In this document: piece by piece, positions 10,988-21,649 of the stretch | Layout of the letters: each line of letters begins with the position of its first letter | Position numbering within the stretch: position 1 is the stretch's first letter | Assembly (NCBI GenBank): GCA_023375785.1 | Contig: SZWC01004865.1 | Span: forward strand, 30,862 to 94,861 | Source of the DNA: Penium margaritaceum | Taxonomy: Eukaryota; Streptophyta; Zygnematophyceae; Desmidiales; Peniaceae | Length of the DNA stretch: 64,000 bases | Direction of reading: 5' to 3' | Notes under the pieces: model-generated | Seen by the model: only the letters and a program-made list of their open reading frames with translations | Told to the model about the DNA's origin: nothing | The model's database searches: none | Translations under genes and position numbers: made by a program

Positions 10988-11489
10988 TGTTGGTTTTCGT
11001 GCATCTCTCATTTCACTGTGTTGTGTCCTCCCGGCTTGTGTACATCGGCGTGCAGATGACTGACAGCCAGAATCGATGCCGCTGGAGTGTCGTTTGGTGG
11101 AGCCGATGCATGCTGAGGCCTACTCGTAGTTTGCTAGAGCCTCCTCCCTCCGGCGACGTTCTCAGCTCCATCGGCAGGCCACAGTGGCGGTCGGGCCGCT
11201 GGCGGTCACCGTCACTGCAGATGCTGTCTACATGCACCCATCTCTATTTCTGGCTGTGCCATTGCGTCTGTATCGTCATGTTCTGCCTACGGTCCATGTC
11301 TCTTGTTGTGTGGCATTGTTTGGCACCATTGACTGTCATAGGCACTACCTGGGTTCAGGTAGCCATAACTCATTGCTACAAGTTTTCTAGCTAATTCTGA
11401 CCACACGACTGCCTTCGCAGTGTCGGTGTTATGGTATGGTCCAGTTTTCATGCAAAACGGATGACACCAGGGTTTTGGATGTCAGCGCC
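10988..11489 (+). repeat. 5' LTR of B1, 3'-truncated
   Basis: Starts TGTTGGTTTTCG and matches 18301-18800 with many substitutions. Similarity stops abruptly near 11489, where the sequence passes into the CAG-type leader; the corresponding U5 of the 3' copy (18803-19114) is absent. Confidence 0.8.
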
Positions 11490-12182
11490 TGTGGCGGCAG
11501 CCAGCGGCAGCAACAGCCGCAGCAACCCACAACTGGCTGCTCGCTGTGTGCAACGAGCTGCTAGCAGCGAGCCCACTGCTTGTAGCGAGTAGCGAGTAGG
11601 GAGCAGCAAGCAGCGAGCTCACTGCTAGTGGCTCGTCGCTCGCAGTGAGCAGTGAGCTCGCTGTGACGAGCGAAAAAAAAAACAAATGAAATCCCAACCC
11701 GCCAGAAGAGCTGCCACAGCTGCCGCCACTGCCATAGCCACTACAACAACCGGAGCAGCTACAGTAGCACGCAACAACTTAGCAATAGCAGTAGCAGCAG
11801 CAGCAGCAGCTGTCACTGTAGCAGCAGCAGCAGTAGTGGCCACAGCAATAGCAGCAGCAGCAGCAGCGGTGGCAGTTGCAGCAGCAACTGCGGCAACAGC
11901 AATAGCAGGATCAGTAGCAGTAGCAGCAGCAGCTCCATGAATGACCGGTGTTAACGTCAGTGGCCACCCACTGACATCACTACCAACGTCACTGCTGATA
12001 TCATCAACACAAAAAAAGAACAAAAAAAGGAGGGGAAATGAAGGGGAGGAAACTCCAAAGTAGTAGCTCTGCACATACGGCAGCAGCATCTGCTGATGTC
12101 AGCCATCCTAGGCTACCGTCACTGCTGACATCACTAGCACACAAAAGAAAAGAAACCAGAGAGAGGGACACCAAAACCCACC
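11490..12182 (+). repeat. Triplet-rich leader of B1
   Basis: Contains GAGCTCGCT-type short repeats (11520-11670), a GCA/CAG triplet tract (11700-11940) and TGACATCA/TGATGTCAGC-like sites at about 11955, 11971, 11985-12008, 12092-12103 and 12122-12134. ORFs on either strand here are poly-Ala/Cys artefacts of the triplets. The CATCCTAGGCT box near 12104 recurs in the B2 leader. Confidence 0.65.
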
Positions 12183-13560
12183 ATGGCCAATAGCCCGTCT
12201 GGGGAGGGGTCGTCCTATGTTGGGGGGACCCACAGCCCCCCTTTCCTATAGTAGCTGTAGTAGCAGCAACATTAGCAGCAATAGCAGCAATTGCAGCAGT
12301 AGCAGCAGCAGCAGCAGAAACTACAATAGCAGCAGCAGTAGTAGTAGTAGCAGCAACAGGAATAGAAGCGGCAGCAACAGCAGTAGCGGCAACAGCAGCA
12401 ATAGCAGCAACAACCCTTTGGCGTCGTTGGCGGCAACCCTGATCCCTTGGCTTCCATTCAGCAACAGCTTGCTATCTTGACGCAATAGCTTGCAGCACTA
12501 CAGCCTTTAGCCTCCTAGACTACCACAAGTGCCATGCCACCATTCATTCCTCCTGGGCACGCCAGTCTCGTTGTGTTCGCTGCCACGCATTACCTTGTGC
12601 AACAACAGAATCAGCGCCAGCGAGAGATAGTGACCTCCATCCTTGGCCCCACTCTAGGCGCCGGCCGCAGGCAGAAGGACTATGAGACGCCGCCCTCGCC
12701 GCTTCAGGCTGGCAAGCACTTTTGAAGTCGGGGCTCAACTTTTGCATCTGGGCGCAGGTTGAGGGTCGACCAGGATGGGCATATTACACCTTCTTGTATG
12801 ACTCCACCCAGGATGACCAGTTGTATGACACTGGTCGCTCCGTACGTGCCCTTTTTTTCCGTCGCCCCTCCGGCTTCCCGTCTAGCCCTAGAGCCTTTTC
12901 TTGGCAACATCACTGCTGGCGCCACCCCAGACCATGCAGGCGCGTGGCACGTCCTCACTCGTCCCCATCCTTCGTCCAGCAAGGCTGAGACCAGCCATCT
13001 GCTGCGAGAGTTCAACTCCCTACACATGGAAGAGACCGAGACGGTCACCGCCAACTGGGAGCGGGTGGAGGACATCCTTCATCGCCTCGGCACATCTGTC
13101 CCACCTCCTCAGGCCTCGCTTCTCACCATCAAGCGCGATTCCACCAGCACGTTCGCGGACGTCTTCATGCACTATTCCCTGGACGTCCTCTCCACCATTG
13201 CGGCTCAGGGCACCCTCATGTCTTGGGCATACGAGCTCTTCCTCTGGATTTAGGAAGCTCGTCTGGAGTCCTAACTCCAGCGCACGGAGGCTCTTGCCTC
13301 CCCTGCCGTCACCTCCGTGGCCGTCGCTTCCCCCGCCGCAGCTATCTCCACCAGCTCCTGGTCATTGGGGAAGAAGAAGCGTCAGAACAAGAAGGGCAAG
13401 GGTCAGTAGCAGCAACAGCAGCGACCATTGACCGGGTCTAACGGTGGTGGCTTGGTCTACCATAACTGTGGCCAGTCCGGGCACGGGTGGTACACGTGCC
13501 CTCTACCGACAGGCGAGGCGCACGTCATTGCCACCATGCATCGCTAGCGAGAGCGTCGTC
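12183..13560 (+). pseudogene. B1 gag with Gln-rich N-terminus
   Basis: Starts at ATG 12183 (MANSPSGEGSS), homologous to B2 gag (start 39135, minus). Next is a CAG-type tract that would encode poly-Gln, now peppered with TAG but free of TAA and TGA in this frame until after 12700. Two compensating frameshifts lie near 12720 and in a T-run near 12850. The capsid-like part (ETSHLLREFNSLHMEE, about 12985-13030) is followed by a zinc knuckle at about 13458-13500 whose first Cys is Tyr. Confidence 0.7.
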
Positions 13561-14039
13561 TTGCCTCTTCCACCGTAGCTGTTGCCGGCCCTGACGCCTC
13601 GGCCTTGTGTAACAGCTCCACCACTCCGACAGCTAAAACAGTCCAGCCGACGCCAGCTCCACAGCAGTACCATCCGTAGTCGTCGGTGCCTCCGTTTCCT
13701 TCATCGGCACATTCCTCCTCCTACCTGGGCTCCGGTGACTTCACTCCGCACTCAGTCTACATTCCCGGGCCATCCTCCTGTGAGCGTCAGTTGGAGCAGT
13801 TCATCGCGCTCTAACTCGGCGTGCCTTGCCCTCCCCCCAGGGAAGTGCGAGTTGCGTCACCTCCTGCTCTCTTGCCCAGCCTTGCATGAATGAGAGTAAG
13901 TTGCAGTCATGTCCCGATTCCTCGTTTGTCTCATCGTCTTTTGTGGTCTCCTCTACCCCCTTCCATGACATCGTTGCATGGCTTCATGATTGGCTGTCTC
14001 GGTTCGCACCCCCTTCCACCGCATCCACGTCTCTTGCTT

Positions 14040-14190
14040 GCTGCCATGTGACCGTTAGCGATCTGGCGACTCCGGTCCAGGACCCTGCTGAGACTTGGAT
14101 CATCAACTCTGGGGCCACGCATCACATGACGGCCTTTCGTGAGGCCATTAGTATGCTCAGTCCTGTCAGCAATGTCTTTGGTGTCTGAAC
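14040..14190 (+). pseudogene. B1 protease active-site region
   Basis: Copia aspartic protease with the motif TWIINSGATHHMT: the catalytic Asp codon is AAC (14105-14107) instead of GAC, a CG to CA change that should abolish activity. A TGA follows about 80 bp later in V-F-G-V-stop-T-G; B2 has TGA at the same place. Confidence 0.8.
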
Positions 14191-15500
14191 GGGCTTTGGA
14201 AATGTGTTGCCCGTCTATGGCGTCGGCGTCGTTTGTTACCGTGGTCCTGTCGACTATGTTTTCATGACCGATGTCCTCTTTGTCCCATGTCTCGAGCTCA
14301 ACCTCATGTCCGTCACTGCCCTTGATCGCATGAGCATAGACATTGTGCACTTGCGTGGTATTGGCACTGTGTCATTGTGTCCGTCCGGTCTTGTCGTCCT
14401 GCACGCCACTGCATGTGGCAACCTGTGGCATGCACCTCTTCTGTCCTCCTCTCCTTCCATCCTCTCCCCGTCGGCCGCTATAGGTCATGTGTTTGTCACC
14501 AGCACACTCTCTCCTCAGCGCACTCACCTCTTGCACCACTGCCTTTACCACGTCCACTCCACTGCCGTAGACAGCATGCTCCGCACCCAGGCGGCCAAGG
14601 GACTTGACTCGAAGATTGTCCCTCTCTCGTGCCCCACAGAGTGTATTGATTGTGCTAAGGACAAAATACACCGGTCCATTTACTCTCTATCCTCCTCCCG
14701 TGCATCCGCCCCTCTCGACTTGATCCATTTCGATGTCATGGGCCCTCTCCCCCACCGATTCGGTCGGAGAGCATGGCCGCTCTGTCCTCACCCTCACTCA
14801 CGACTACTCTCGTTACCGCTGGGTCTTCTGCCTTTGGCAGAAGAGCGATGTTGCCTAAGCCATCCAGGACTGGCTTGTCCTTGCGGAGCACGAGTATGGC
14901 CAATCTCTTATTGCTTTTTCTCCGATCACAATGGTGAGTACATAGGTGAGACCACGACCTTTCGCGCCTCCTGCGGTGTCCACCATGAGATATCCGCGCC
15001 CTACATGCCCGCCCAGAATGGCATCTCCGAGCGGTGGAACCGTACCATGGTTGACGCCGTCCGTACCATGCGGGTTGAATCTGGTCTCTTCGTTGGTTTC
15101 TAATTTGAAGCCATGGCCTACATGACATGGATCTGGAACAGGATTCCCCACGATCCCCTTCCCCGCCAGTCCACGCCATACCAGCATTGGTGCGGTCAGC
15201 TCCCTGACCTCCGCTCGGCTCGCGTTTGGGACTGCGTGGCCAATGTGTGGCTGCCCGTCCTATAGCAAGGCGACAAGCTCGGCCCCCGTGGACGTCCCTT
15301 TACCTTCCTTATTGTCTCTCGTTCGTCCAAGCCCTGGCGCTTTTGGGATCCATCTCGGCACTGCATCGTCGAATCCCGTGAGGCCCTCTTCTTTGAGGAC
15401 CTATTTCTCCGTGACCTCATTCGCTCCGACTTGTCCGTGTCCCTCTTGTCGCATGGGGGATTGGTGAGTCCGTACTCTGTCCTACCGCTTCCGGGCGACA
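14190..15500 (+). pseudogene. B1 protease end and integrase
   Basis: Open from 14204: protease strands (VYGVGVV, DVLFVPCLELNLMSV), the GAG-pre-integrase HHCC zinc domain (HHCLYH ... CIDCAKDKIH) and integrase core with catalytic residues in LIHFDVMGPL, FFSDHNGEYIGE and GISERWNRTM. A frameshift near 14760-14930 and TAA at 15101 (Tyr in relatives) disrupt the core. The integrase tail (RVWDCVANVW) continues past 15220 in another frame. Confidence 0.82.
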
Positions 15501-15544
15501 CATCATTCAGTCACTCTGAGCTAGTAGCCTTGGTTGCATCCTCT

Positions 15545-15905
15545 GGCCCCTCCGAGCCGGTAGCCCCAGTCGCGTCCGCTGATCCCTCCGGGCCAGCAGC
15601 CCGAGTTGCGTCCACTGGCCCCTCCAAGCTGACAGCCCTAGTCGCGTTCGTTGGCCCCTCCGGGCCGACAGCCCCAGTCGCGTTCGCTGGCCCCTCCAAG
15701 CCAGCAGCCTTGGCGACGCCCACTGGCCCCTCCGTGCCGGCAGTACCAGTCTCGTCCGCTGGCCCCTCGGAGCAAGCAGCCCCGGTGGCGCCCACTGGCC
15801 CCTCCGAGCCGGTAGCCCCAGTCGCGCCCGCTGCGCCCCCCGGGCCAGTAGCCCCGGTGGCACCCACTGGCCCCTCCTGGCCGGCAGCCCCAGTCCCGCC
15901 CACTG
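15545..15905 (+). repeat. 36-bp minisatellite in the B1 integrase-RT linker
   Basis: About ten tandem 36-bp units, each encoding 12 residues of the form GPSEPVAPVAPT in the element's sense frame. Units differ by point changes but keep length, so the frame was once selected. The antisense frame gives a collagen-like G-P-x ORF, judged a shadow. Confidence 0.8.
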
Positions 15906-16106
15906 GCAACCCCTGGGCCAGTAGCCCTGGTTGCATCCGCTGGCCCCTCCGGGCCAGCAGCCTCGTTCGTTGTTGTTGGCCCGTCGGACTCAGTGACATC
16001 TCTTGCCATACCCCGTTATTCACGTGGCCCAAGCGGCAGCCTCCAACCCAGGCCGTTGGTGAGCGTATAGACCGTCGCACCGCACCCCGTGGCGCTTTGA
16101 TCACAT

Positions 16107-16730
16107 TTGGCTTCATGTGTCTCTTCAACTCCCACGGTTGTGAGTGTGGATCTTGGCACCAAGGCCCTCGGCCTGACCACTTCGGCCATCATTGCAGACC
16201 TTCACCCGGTTTTTGAACTGGGCTACGCCATGCTCCATTACGTGCATTGGCATGCTTCTGTGGTTGCACTCGTGCACATCCCACCTGGAGCTCGGGATGC
16301 ACACGCTCTCTCAGTCCGCTCCACAGCATGCCCGGAGGACCCAACCACCCTACGCGAGGTTCGAGCCTCTCTTGAGGCCGCACATTGGGACGTTGCCTGC
16401 AGTGATGAGCTTGCTGGTATACGTCAGCACCACATGTACGACCTCGTTGACCTTCCTCTAGGTCAGACGGCCATTGGAGCCTAGTGGGACTTTCGGCGCA
16501 AGTGGAAGCCTGATGGGTCCTAGGACAAGTACAAGCCCCGCCTTTTGGCCAAGGGGTTTGTCTAAATCCCTGGAGTCTATTACCACCAGATCTTTATCCC
16601 AGTCAGCCGGTTCTCCACTATCCAGGCGCTCTTGAGCCTGGTTGCCCAGCATGGGTGCAAGCTGCATCAGATGGACGTGAGCAACGTTTTTCTCCATGGC
16701 TCACTCGAGGGTGAGGAGCTCTACATGGTA
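16107..16730 (+). pseudogene. B1 reverse transcriptase, N-terminal part
   Basis: Reads DLGTKALGL, DELAGIRQHHMYDLVDLPLGQ, RRKWKPDGS and QMDVSNVFLHGSL, the fingers region of Copia RT. TAG at 16483, TAG at 16521 and TAA at 16562 interrupt a single frame. At 16731 the coding sequence is cut by an AT-rich insertion. Confidence 0.82.
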
Positions 16731-16998
16731 GAGGTATAGTTAATCGACCCAAATTCATACACTCCACAATCAGTGTATCCAAAAACACATTCCTGTATCC
16801 ATGGATTTCTCAACCTTTATGAACAAGAAGGCATTTGGCTAGAGCCCTCATATGTATTCCTCGTCGAACATGACAATAGATCAGGTATTCTTATAACTTA
16901 GGGAAGTTTTTGTTAGCAATGGATGTTCACTTTTCTGTTCACTTCAAAATGCACTTTTCTGTACACAGTTTCAAGAGTGAGGTGACTAGTCATATATG
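16731..16998. mobile_element. 268-bp insertion in B1 RT with 8-bp target duplication
   Basis: The insert is flanked by ACATGGTA at 16723-16730 and 16999-17006; the RT reading resumes exactly after it (VQPPGFDDD). An 8-bp duplication is the hallmark of hAT-superfamily elements. The insert is lower in GC than its host and non-coding. Long terminal inverted repeats are not evident, so classification as a hAT-type MITE is inferred from the duplication length. Confidence 0.6.
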
Positions 16999-17006
16999 AC
17001 ATGGTA

Positions 17007-17700
17007 CAGCCCCCAGGCTTTGACGACGACACTGGGAGATTCTGGCGGCTGCGGAAGGCCCTGTATGGCCTGAAGCAGTCACCTTGGTGCTGGAACCAGG
17101 AGATCAATAGCACGCTCCTACGCGGCGGCCTCCTGCGTAGCACCGTTGACCCCGCACTATTCGTCAGTCCGTCAGACTAGACCTTTGATGCCGTCTTGGT
17201 CTACGTTGATGATCTCCTCATCACGTCGCCAGACACGGCTGCCATCCAGCGTGTCAAGGACCCTCTGCACGCCGTCTACCACATGAAGGATCTCGGATCT
17301 GCCCGAGTCTTCTTGGGCATGGAGCTCGAGCATGATTGCTCCCAAGGCATCTTGCACGTCCACTAGGTACCCTATGTGCAGACTCTGTCCACTTGCTTTG
17401 CCGAGGACCTGCCACTCGTGCCGAACGCATCTTCACCCATGTCACGTGATGGCCAGGTGAAGCTGAAGAGTCTTGATCCAAGTGTTGTGGGGGAGCCAGT
17501 CAACGTGACCACGTATCTGTAAGTCATCGGTATCGCCAGGAACATCACCTGGTAAGTCATGATGTTCCTGGTGACAACGACGCGCCCAGACATCGTGTTT
17601 GCCATCAACCTCCTTACCTAGTTTTCTCTGGAGCCGCGTCATCTCCACTTCGAGGCCACGATCTGAGTACTGCGCTATGTCATCTCAACTCCACGGTGAG
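17007..17700 (+). pseudogene. B1 reverse transcriptase, C-terminal part
   Basis: Palm and thumb: YGLKQSPWCWNQEI, intact VLVYVDDLLITSPD (about 17200), KDLGSARVFLGMELEHD. In-frame stops include TAG 17176, TAG 17363 (Gln), TAA 17521, TAG 17619 (Gln) and TGA 17664 (Arg). Confidence 0.85.
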
Positions 17701-17705
17701 GTCTC

Positions 17706-18194
17706 ATGTTCTGCCGCCAGCCGTCTGTTCTCTCGGAAGGCTACATCGACAGTGACTTAGGTGGCAGTCCGGACTGTAAGAGTCGCACAGGTTGGATGTT
17801 TCTGATTGGCGGCACAGCTGTGTCCTGGCCAAGTGGTAAGCAGGGGTGCATTGCACGCAGCACTGCTGAGGCTGAGTACTTGGCCCTTGGCTCAGGCGCG
17901 TGTGAGATTGTGTGGTTTCGTCGTCTCTTGTCCGAGTTGCGTCATTGTGTCACATCCATCATGTTACATTGTGACAATGAGAGTGCCATGGCCATCGCCG
18001 ATAATGACGGCGTGCATCACACATGCACAAAGCACATCAAGGTTGAGTATCACTATGTGCGTTCGTTGTTGCATGACGGCAGCAGCAGCATCGTGTGGGT
18101 TGAGACAACACGGCAGCTGGTTGACTTCTTGACCAAGGCACTGAAGCGCGACTTGTTCAAGAAGGTTGTGAGTTCGGTCGGCGTGCATCCATGA
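17706..18194 (+). pseudogene. B1 RNase H domain
   Basis: A 162-codon open frame through the complete Copia RNase [62 protein letters not shown] and LVDFLTKALKRD. The longest uninterrupted enzymatic domain of B1. It stops at TGA 18192, 106 bp upstream of the LTR. Confidence 0.87.
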
Positions 18195-18300
18195 GTGGCT
18201 CTCTTTGTCCGTGCCGACGTCTCTGCGTGCCCTGGGGAGTCTGGTTGTTGACCATGTCTCTGCCCGCACATGTGCACTACGCCTCTGAGTCATGGGCGAG

Positions 18301-19114
18301 TGTTGGTTTTCGTGCATCTCTCATTGTACTCTGTTGTGTCCTCTCGGCTTGTGTACATCGTAGTGCAGATGACTGATGGTGAGACTCGACGCCGCTGGAG
18401 TATCACTCGGTGGAGCTGACGCACGCTCAGGAGTACTCGCAGTTCGCTGGAGCCTCCTCCCTTTAGCGATGCTCTCAGCTCCATCGGCAGGCCTCCATGG
18501 CGGTCGGGCCGCCGGCGGTCACTGCCACTGCAGATTTTGTCTATATGCACCCATCGTTGTTTCTGGCTATGCCATTGCGTCTGCAGCGTCATGTTGTGCC
18601 TATGGTCCATGTCTCTTGTTGTGTGGCACTATTTGGCACCATTGCCTGTCGTAGGCACTGCTTGGGTTCGGGCAGCCATAGCTCCTTGCTGCTATTTTTC
18701 TAGCTGATTCTGACCGCACGAGTGCGTTTGCAACGTCGGTGTTATGGTATGGTCCAGTTTTCAAGCAAAACGGACGACGCCCGGGTTTTGAGCTGTCGGG
18801 CGCCTGGCAGGGCTCACCGAGAAAACATTGCCTGCCAGAAAATAGGTCTAGGACTATTTTCTTATTGGCTGGTTAGCTGAGTAACAAGTTCTACACTAGT
18901 GGGGGGAGCTAGAACTTGGAGGGGTCTCCCATTCTTGCTCATTCTTTAGTCCTAATCAGTTACTTTTAGTCTCTAGCTGCTTTCTGGCGCTAACACTTGC
19001 GCGCACATTTCTGAGTAACAAACCCAGAGCTTCCAGACTTAGTCTCTAGAGCAGCAGACTGAGCGGGCATCAGACTTAAGCAACGAGGGTGGAAGCCCGC
19101 ACGCTACATCAACA
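18301..19114 (+). repeat. 3' LTR of B1
   Basis: About 814 bp from TGTTGGTTTTCG to a CATCAACA end, preceded by the purine-rich ATGGGCGAG. It matches the minus-strand LTR of B2 at 41458-40415 over its whole length, including CTAGAACTTGGAGGGGTCTC near 18910 and TTAAGCAACGAG near 19077. Confidence 0.8.
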
Positions 19115-19470
19115 ACGCTGCTGCCCCAACTTGCTGCCTAGCGTTTCCTTTTCCAATAACACACGGGGTCACGGCACAGAAAGTTCCTGGGCCACATGTT
19201 GTAGGAACTCAAAGTATACATTTGGTGGATAGCATGAGATCATGGTGTATGTTTGTGGAATGTTTTTGACTTTTTACAACATGAGAAGCATATGGAAAGT
19301 AAACATCAAGGCTCAATCCATCATCTACCAACCATAAGGAAGCCTTTGATTGGCAAGTTTAGGGTTTTTGGCCGTAGAGGTGGTGTCCTACATCACTGTA
19401 TACATAAAGATACGTTGTAGGCTGGACGATGTGATGTTTGCGGTTCAGTCACCTAGCTACACTCATGGCT
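19115..19470. other. Spacer without recognisable feature
   Basis: No ORF or repeat similarity seen; flanks a Copia RT relic on its right. Confidence 0.4.
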
Positions 19471-19479
19471 CAAAAAATG

Positions 19480-20100
19480 TGTGGTGACTGCACAATGCAA
19501 TGTATGGCTGGAATAGTTTCCGTGGCGCTGGAACATTGAGATTACGTCCACCTATGGAAAGGGGGGGTACCTGCGGAGCACTGGCAATCAAGCACACTTT
19601 CTTGCTCATTTCACGTTGATGACCTGCTCTTAATGGGCTAGTCGGTAAAGGTGCTCTTGCACTTTGCACACAAAATGAAGGGCATTGCTCACTCAAATGT
19701 GTTCCTCAGCATGACACTCGAGTAGGGTAGGCATTGTTGTTCCTCCTATGTTCATCAAGCTACGCATATTCACAACCTAGGGGAGCACTTTACTCCACTT
19801 ATCCCAGTAGTCCCTTCCGCCTAAACACCTAAGCACCAACTTGGATGTGTTTCCTTCTTTAGAAGTTGCATGTTCCTGGTCGCTACATTGCACTACGCTG
19901 TGACAGCCTAAGCACGATGGCATTTGCAAAAAATGAGGGCATGCACCATTCATGCACAAAGAATGCAAACTTTGACGTGACCGCATCGCTCATGGCACTG
20001 TCCTCTCTGTCCAGGCTGACACACAATCTCAATGTGCTGACTTCTTGACTAGAGCTGTTGCCCACGGAGAACTCCCTGGCTGAACATTTATGACTTGTAA
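19480..20100 (+). pseudogene. Copia RT and RNase H relic
   Basis: Heavily decayed. 19490-19770 reads, across frameshifts, a C-W-N-like segment, G-N-Q-A-H-F, then HVDDLLLMG (RT box) and H-K-M-K; 19866-20048 keeps RCDSLSTMAFAKNEGMHHSC and a DFLT end, the RNase H motif. The RT thumb and most of RNase H are missing. It is more divergent than A-D families here. Confidence 0.6.
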
Positions 20101-20254
20101 TTATCCTCTAGCAGGAGTTCCCTGTCCATAATTATGTTTTTATGTGCTTGCCTTCTATGGATTTGTTGCATGTAGTGTTTTGTGTCTACGGGAGCAGGGA
20201 GGAGTTTTGGTTTCCAATTGTTACGGTGCCGATGCACTTTCATCCTCTCAAGTT

Positions 20255-20969
20255 TCACTTGGTTGCTCTGAGCGCCGGGGTTGGAGGTTGGGATGACACC
20301 GACTGACTCCAGGAGCGGAGGGCGTCGGATGTGAAGCTGAGGTCGAGTGTCGAGGGACAGTCAGGTAACGACGCTCTTGGACGTGAGGATGGCGAGGAGG
20401 AAACCGGGGTTATCGGCAACGGCTTGGTGGCAACAACCTGCTCAGAGACCACATAGTCTGTGAGCTGTTGCACAATACGCTTTAGTCCTTGAGCTTGGCG
20501 TACAACACCGCCATGGTATCGGCTGACAACGTCTCTGAGTCGGATGGTGAAGATGAAGGGCAAGACCGTATCCAAAGCGGTCGCCACCACGCAGGGCGCT
20601 GATGACACTGGCGCCAGCCATGGTGCCGATCCCCACAGTAGTAACAGGTAAAGCCGGTAGACGCCCGAGACGTGTGCCATGGCTGCAACTACAAGTGTGG
20701 GCTTGGCGCCTTCCACGCATGCAATGCGGGCATCAACCACGGCACCAGCTGTGCTCCCTACGTCGCCAATATGCTCATCTTCAGAGCCTAGCGTTGGTGA
20801 GTGCATAGTGTTCTCGCTCCCGCTGGCACAAGGCCACAGGGAGAAGTGGGCAATCAAAGCAAAGTCTCTCAAACGCGCTCCGACGTTGTCAGGAGAGCTG
20901 GTGTAATATGTGACCTCAAGTCGCCTTTCGCTGCTGCTGCTGCTGCTGTTGCTGCTACCTATGGCCGCC
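20255..20969 (-). pseudogene. Gag-like fragment with zinc knuckle
   Basis: On the minus strand a probable ATG at 20969 opens a Ser-rich start (MAAIGSSNSSSSSSERR). After one frameshift near 20690 a perfect retroviral-type knuckle appears, CYYCGDRHHGWRQC (C-X2-C-X4-H-X4-C, about 20600-20642), then TMAVLYAKLKD and a second frame change. No protease or RT follows; the + strand Copia relic abuts it. Element family unknown. Confidence 0.5.
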
Positions 20970-21450
20970 ATTGACTCTGACAGCGGTGGTCCCTGCCACA
21001 CTTCTAGCAGCTGGTAACGCTACTGGTGGTGTCGCTGCGACAGCGATTGCTGCTACTGCACCGGTCGCTGTCACCAACCGACATCTATGACCTCCGGCCA
21101 CCCCTCCTTTTTTTTTTTTGTTCACCGAACGCAAGGTGCTAGTGGGGTTCCCCTCCTCAGGGTATTTCTCAATTGCCGTACTTGCAAACCACCCTGTCGT
21201 CCTCCCACTCCATTTTTTTTCAGGTGCAACCTCCTCGGGTGCCTCTTTTGGGGTTGTTGTGGGGTGCCTCACTCGAGGACCCCTCGGTCCTCTCCTCCTT
21301 CGTTTGTTCTGTTTTTTTGTTTTGTTTTTGTTTTTGGTTTTCTCTTTGTGTGTGCAGGTTCAAGTTACGCCTCAAGGGAGCTTGTCGAGGGAGCTTGACA
21401 AGCGAGCTCGCTCACCGAGCGTGTCAAGCGAGCTCGCTCGCTATGAGCAA
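20970..21450 (-). repeat. Possible leader of the gag-like fragment
   Basis: Contains imperfect GCT/GCA triplets (20930-21080), homopolymer T runs (21108-21120, 21304-21345) and two AGCGAGCTCGCT palindromes near 21402 and 21428. GAGCTCGCT repeats also mark the B1 and B2 leaders, suggesting a retroelement 5' region. Confidence 0.35.
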
Positions 21451-21649
21451 CCAGCTTCCCGCTGCTTTCTCACAGCGCAAGGTTGCAATGCAGCTTCGCA
21501 GGGCGAGCAAGCAGCAGTATTGGATGCTGCTACTACGGATGCCACTGCTGCGAGGGCTGCTGCTGTTGTTATAGCAAGCGTGAGCGGCTGTGGCCGCATG
21601 TTGCAACTGCCCGCCACCACAGCCGCTGTTGCTGTTGTTGCTGCCGCTT

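Larger units (their letters stand above)
10988..19114 (+). mobile_element. Copia element B1
   Basis: Second Copia family. Order: truncated 5' LTR (10988-about 11489), triplet leader, gag, protease, integrase, repetitive linker, RT (interrupted by a 268-bp insertion), RNase H and 3' LTR (18301-19114). The 5' copy lacks about 310 bp of U5 and no primer-binding site is visible, so a deletion removed the LTR/PBS junction. The protease active-site Asp is Asn. Confidence 0.88.

Noticed and set aside
12183-12720. TAG reassigned to glutamine (alternative genetic code)
   Set aside because: TAG replaces Gln in the B gag tract, but elsewhere TAG also replaces Trp, Glu and Tyr, and TGA and TAA occur at conserved Arg, Glu and Trp positions alongside frameshifts. 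Pseudogene decay explains all of it.
15511-16128. Minus-strand collagen-like ORF (G-P-x repeats)
   Set aside because: It is the antisense of the 36-bp repeat in the B1 integrase-RT linker, whose sense frame joins integrase and RT.
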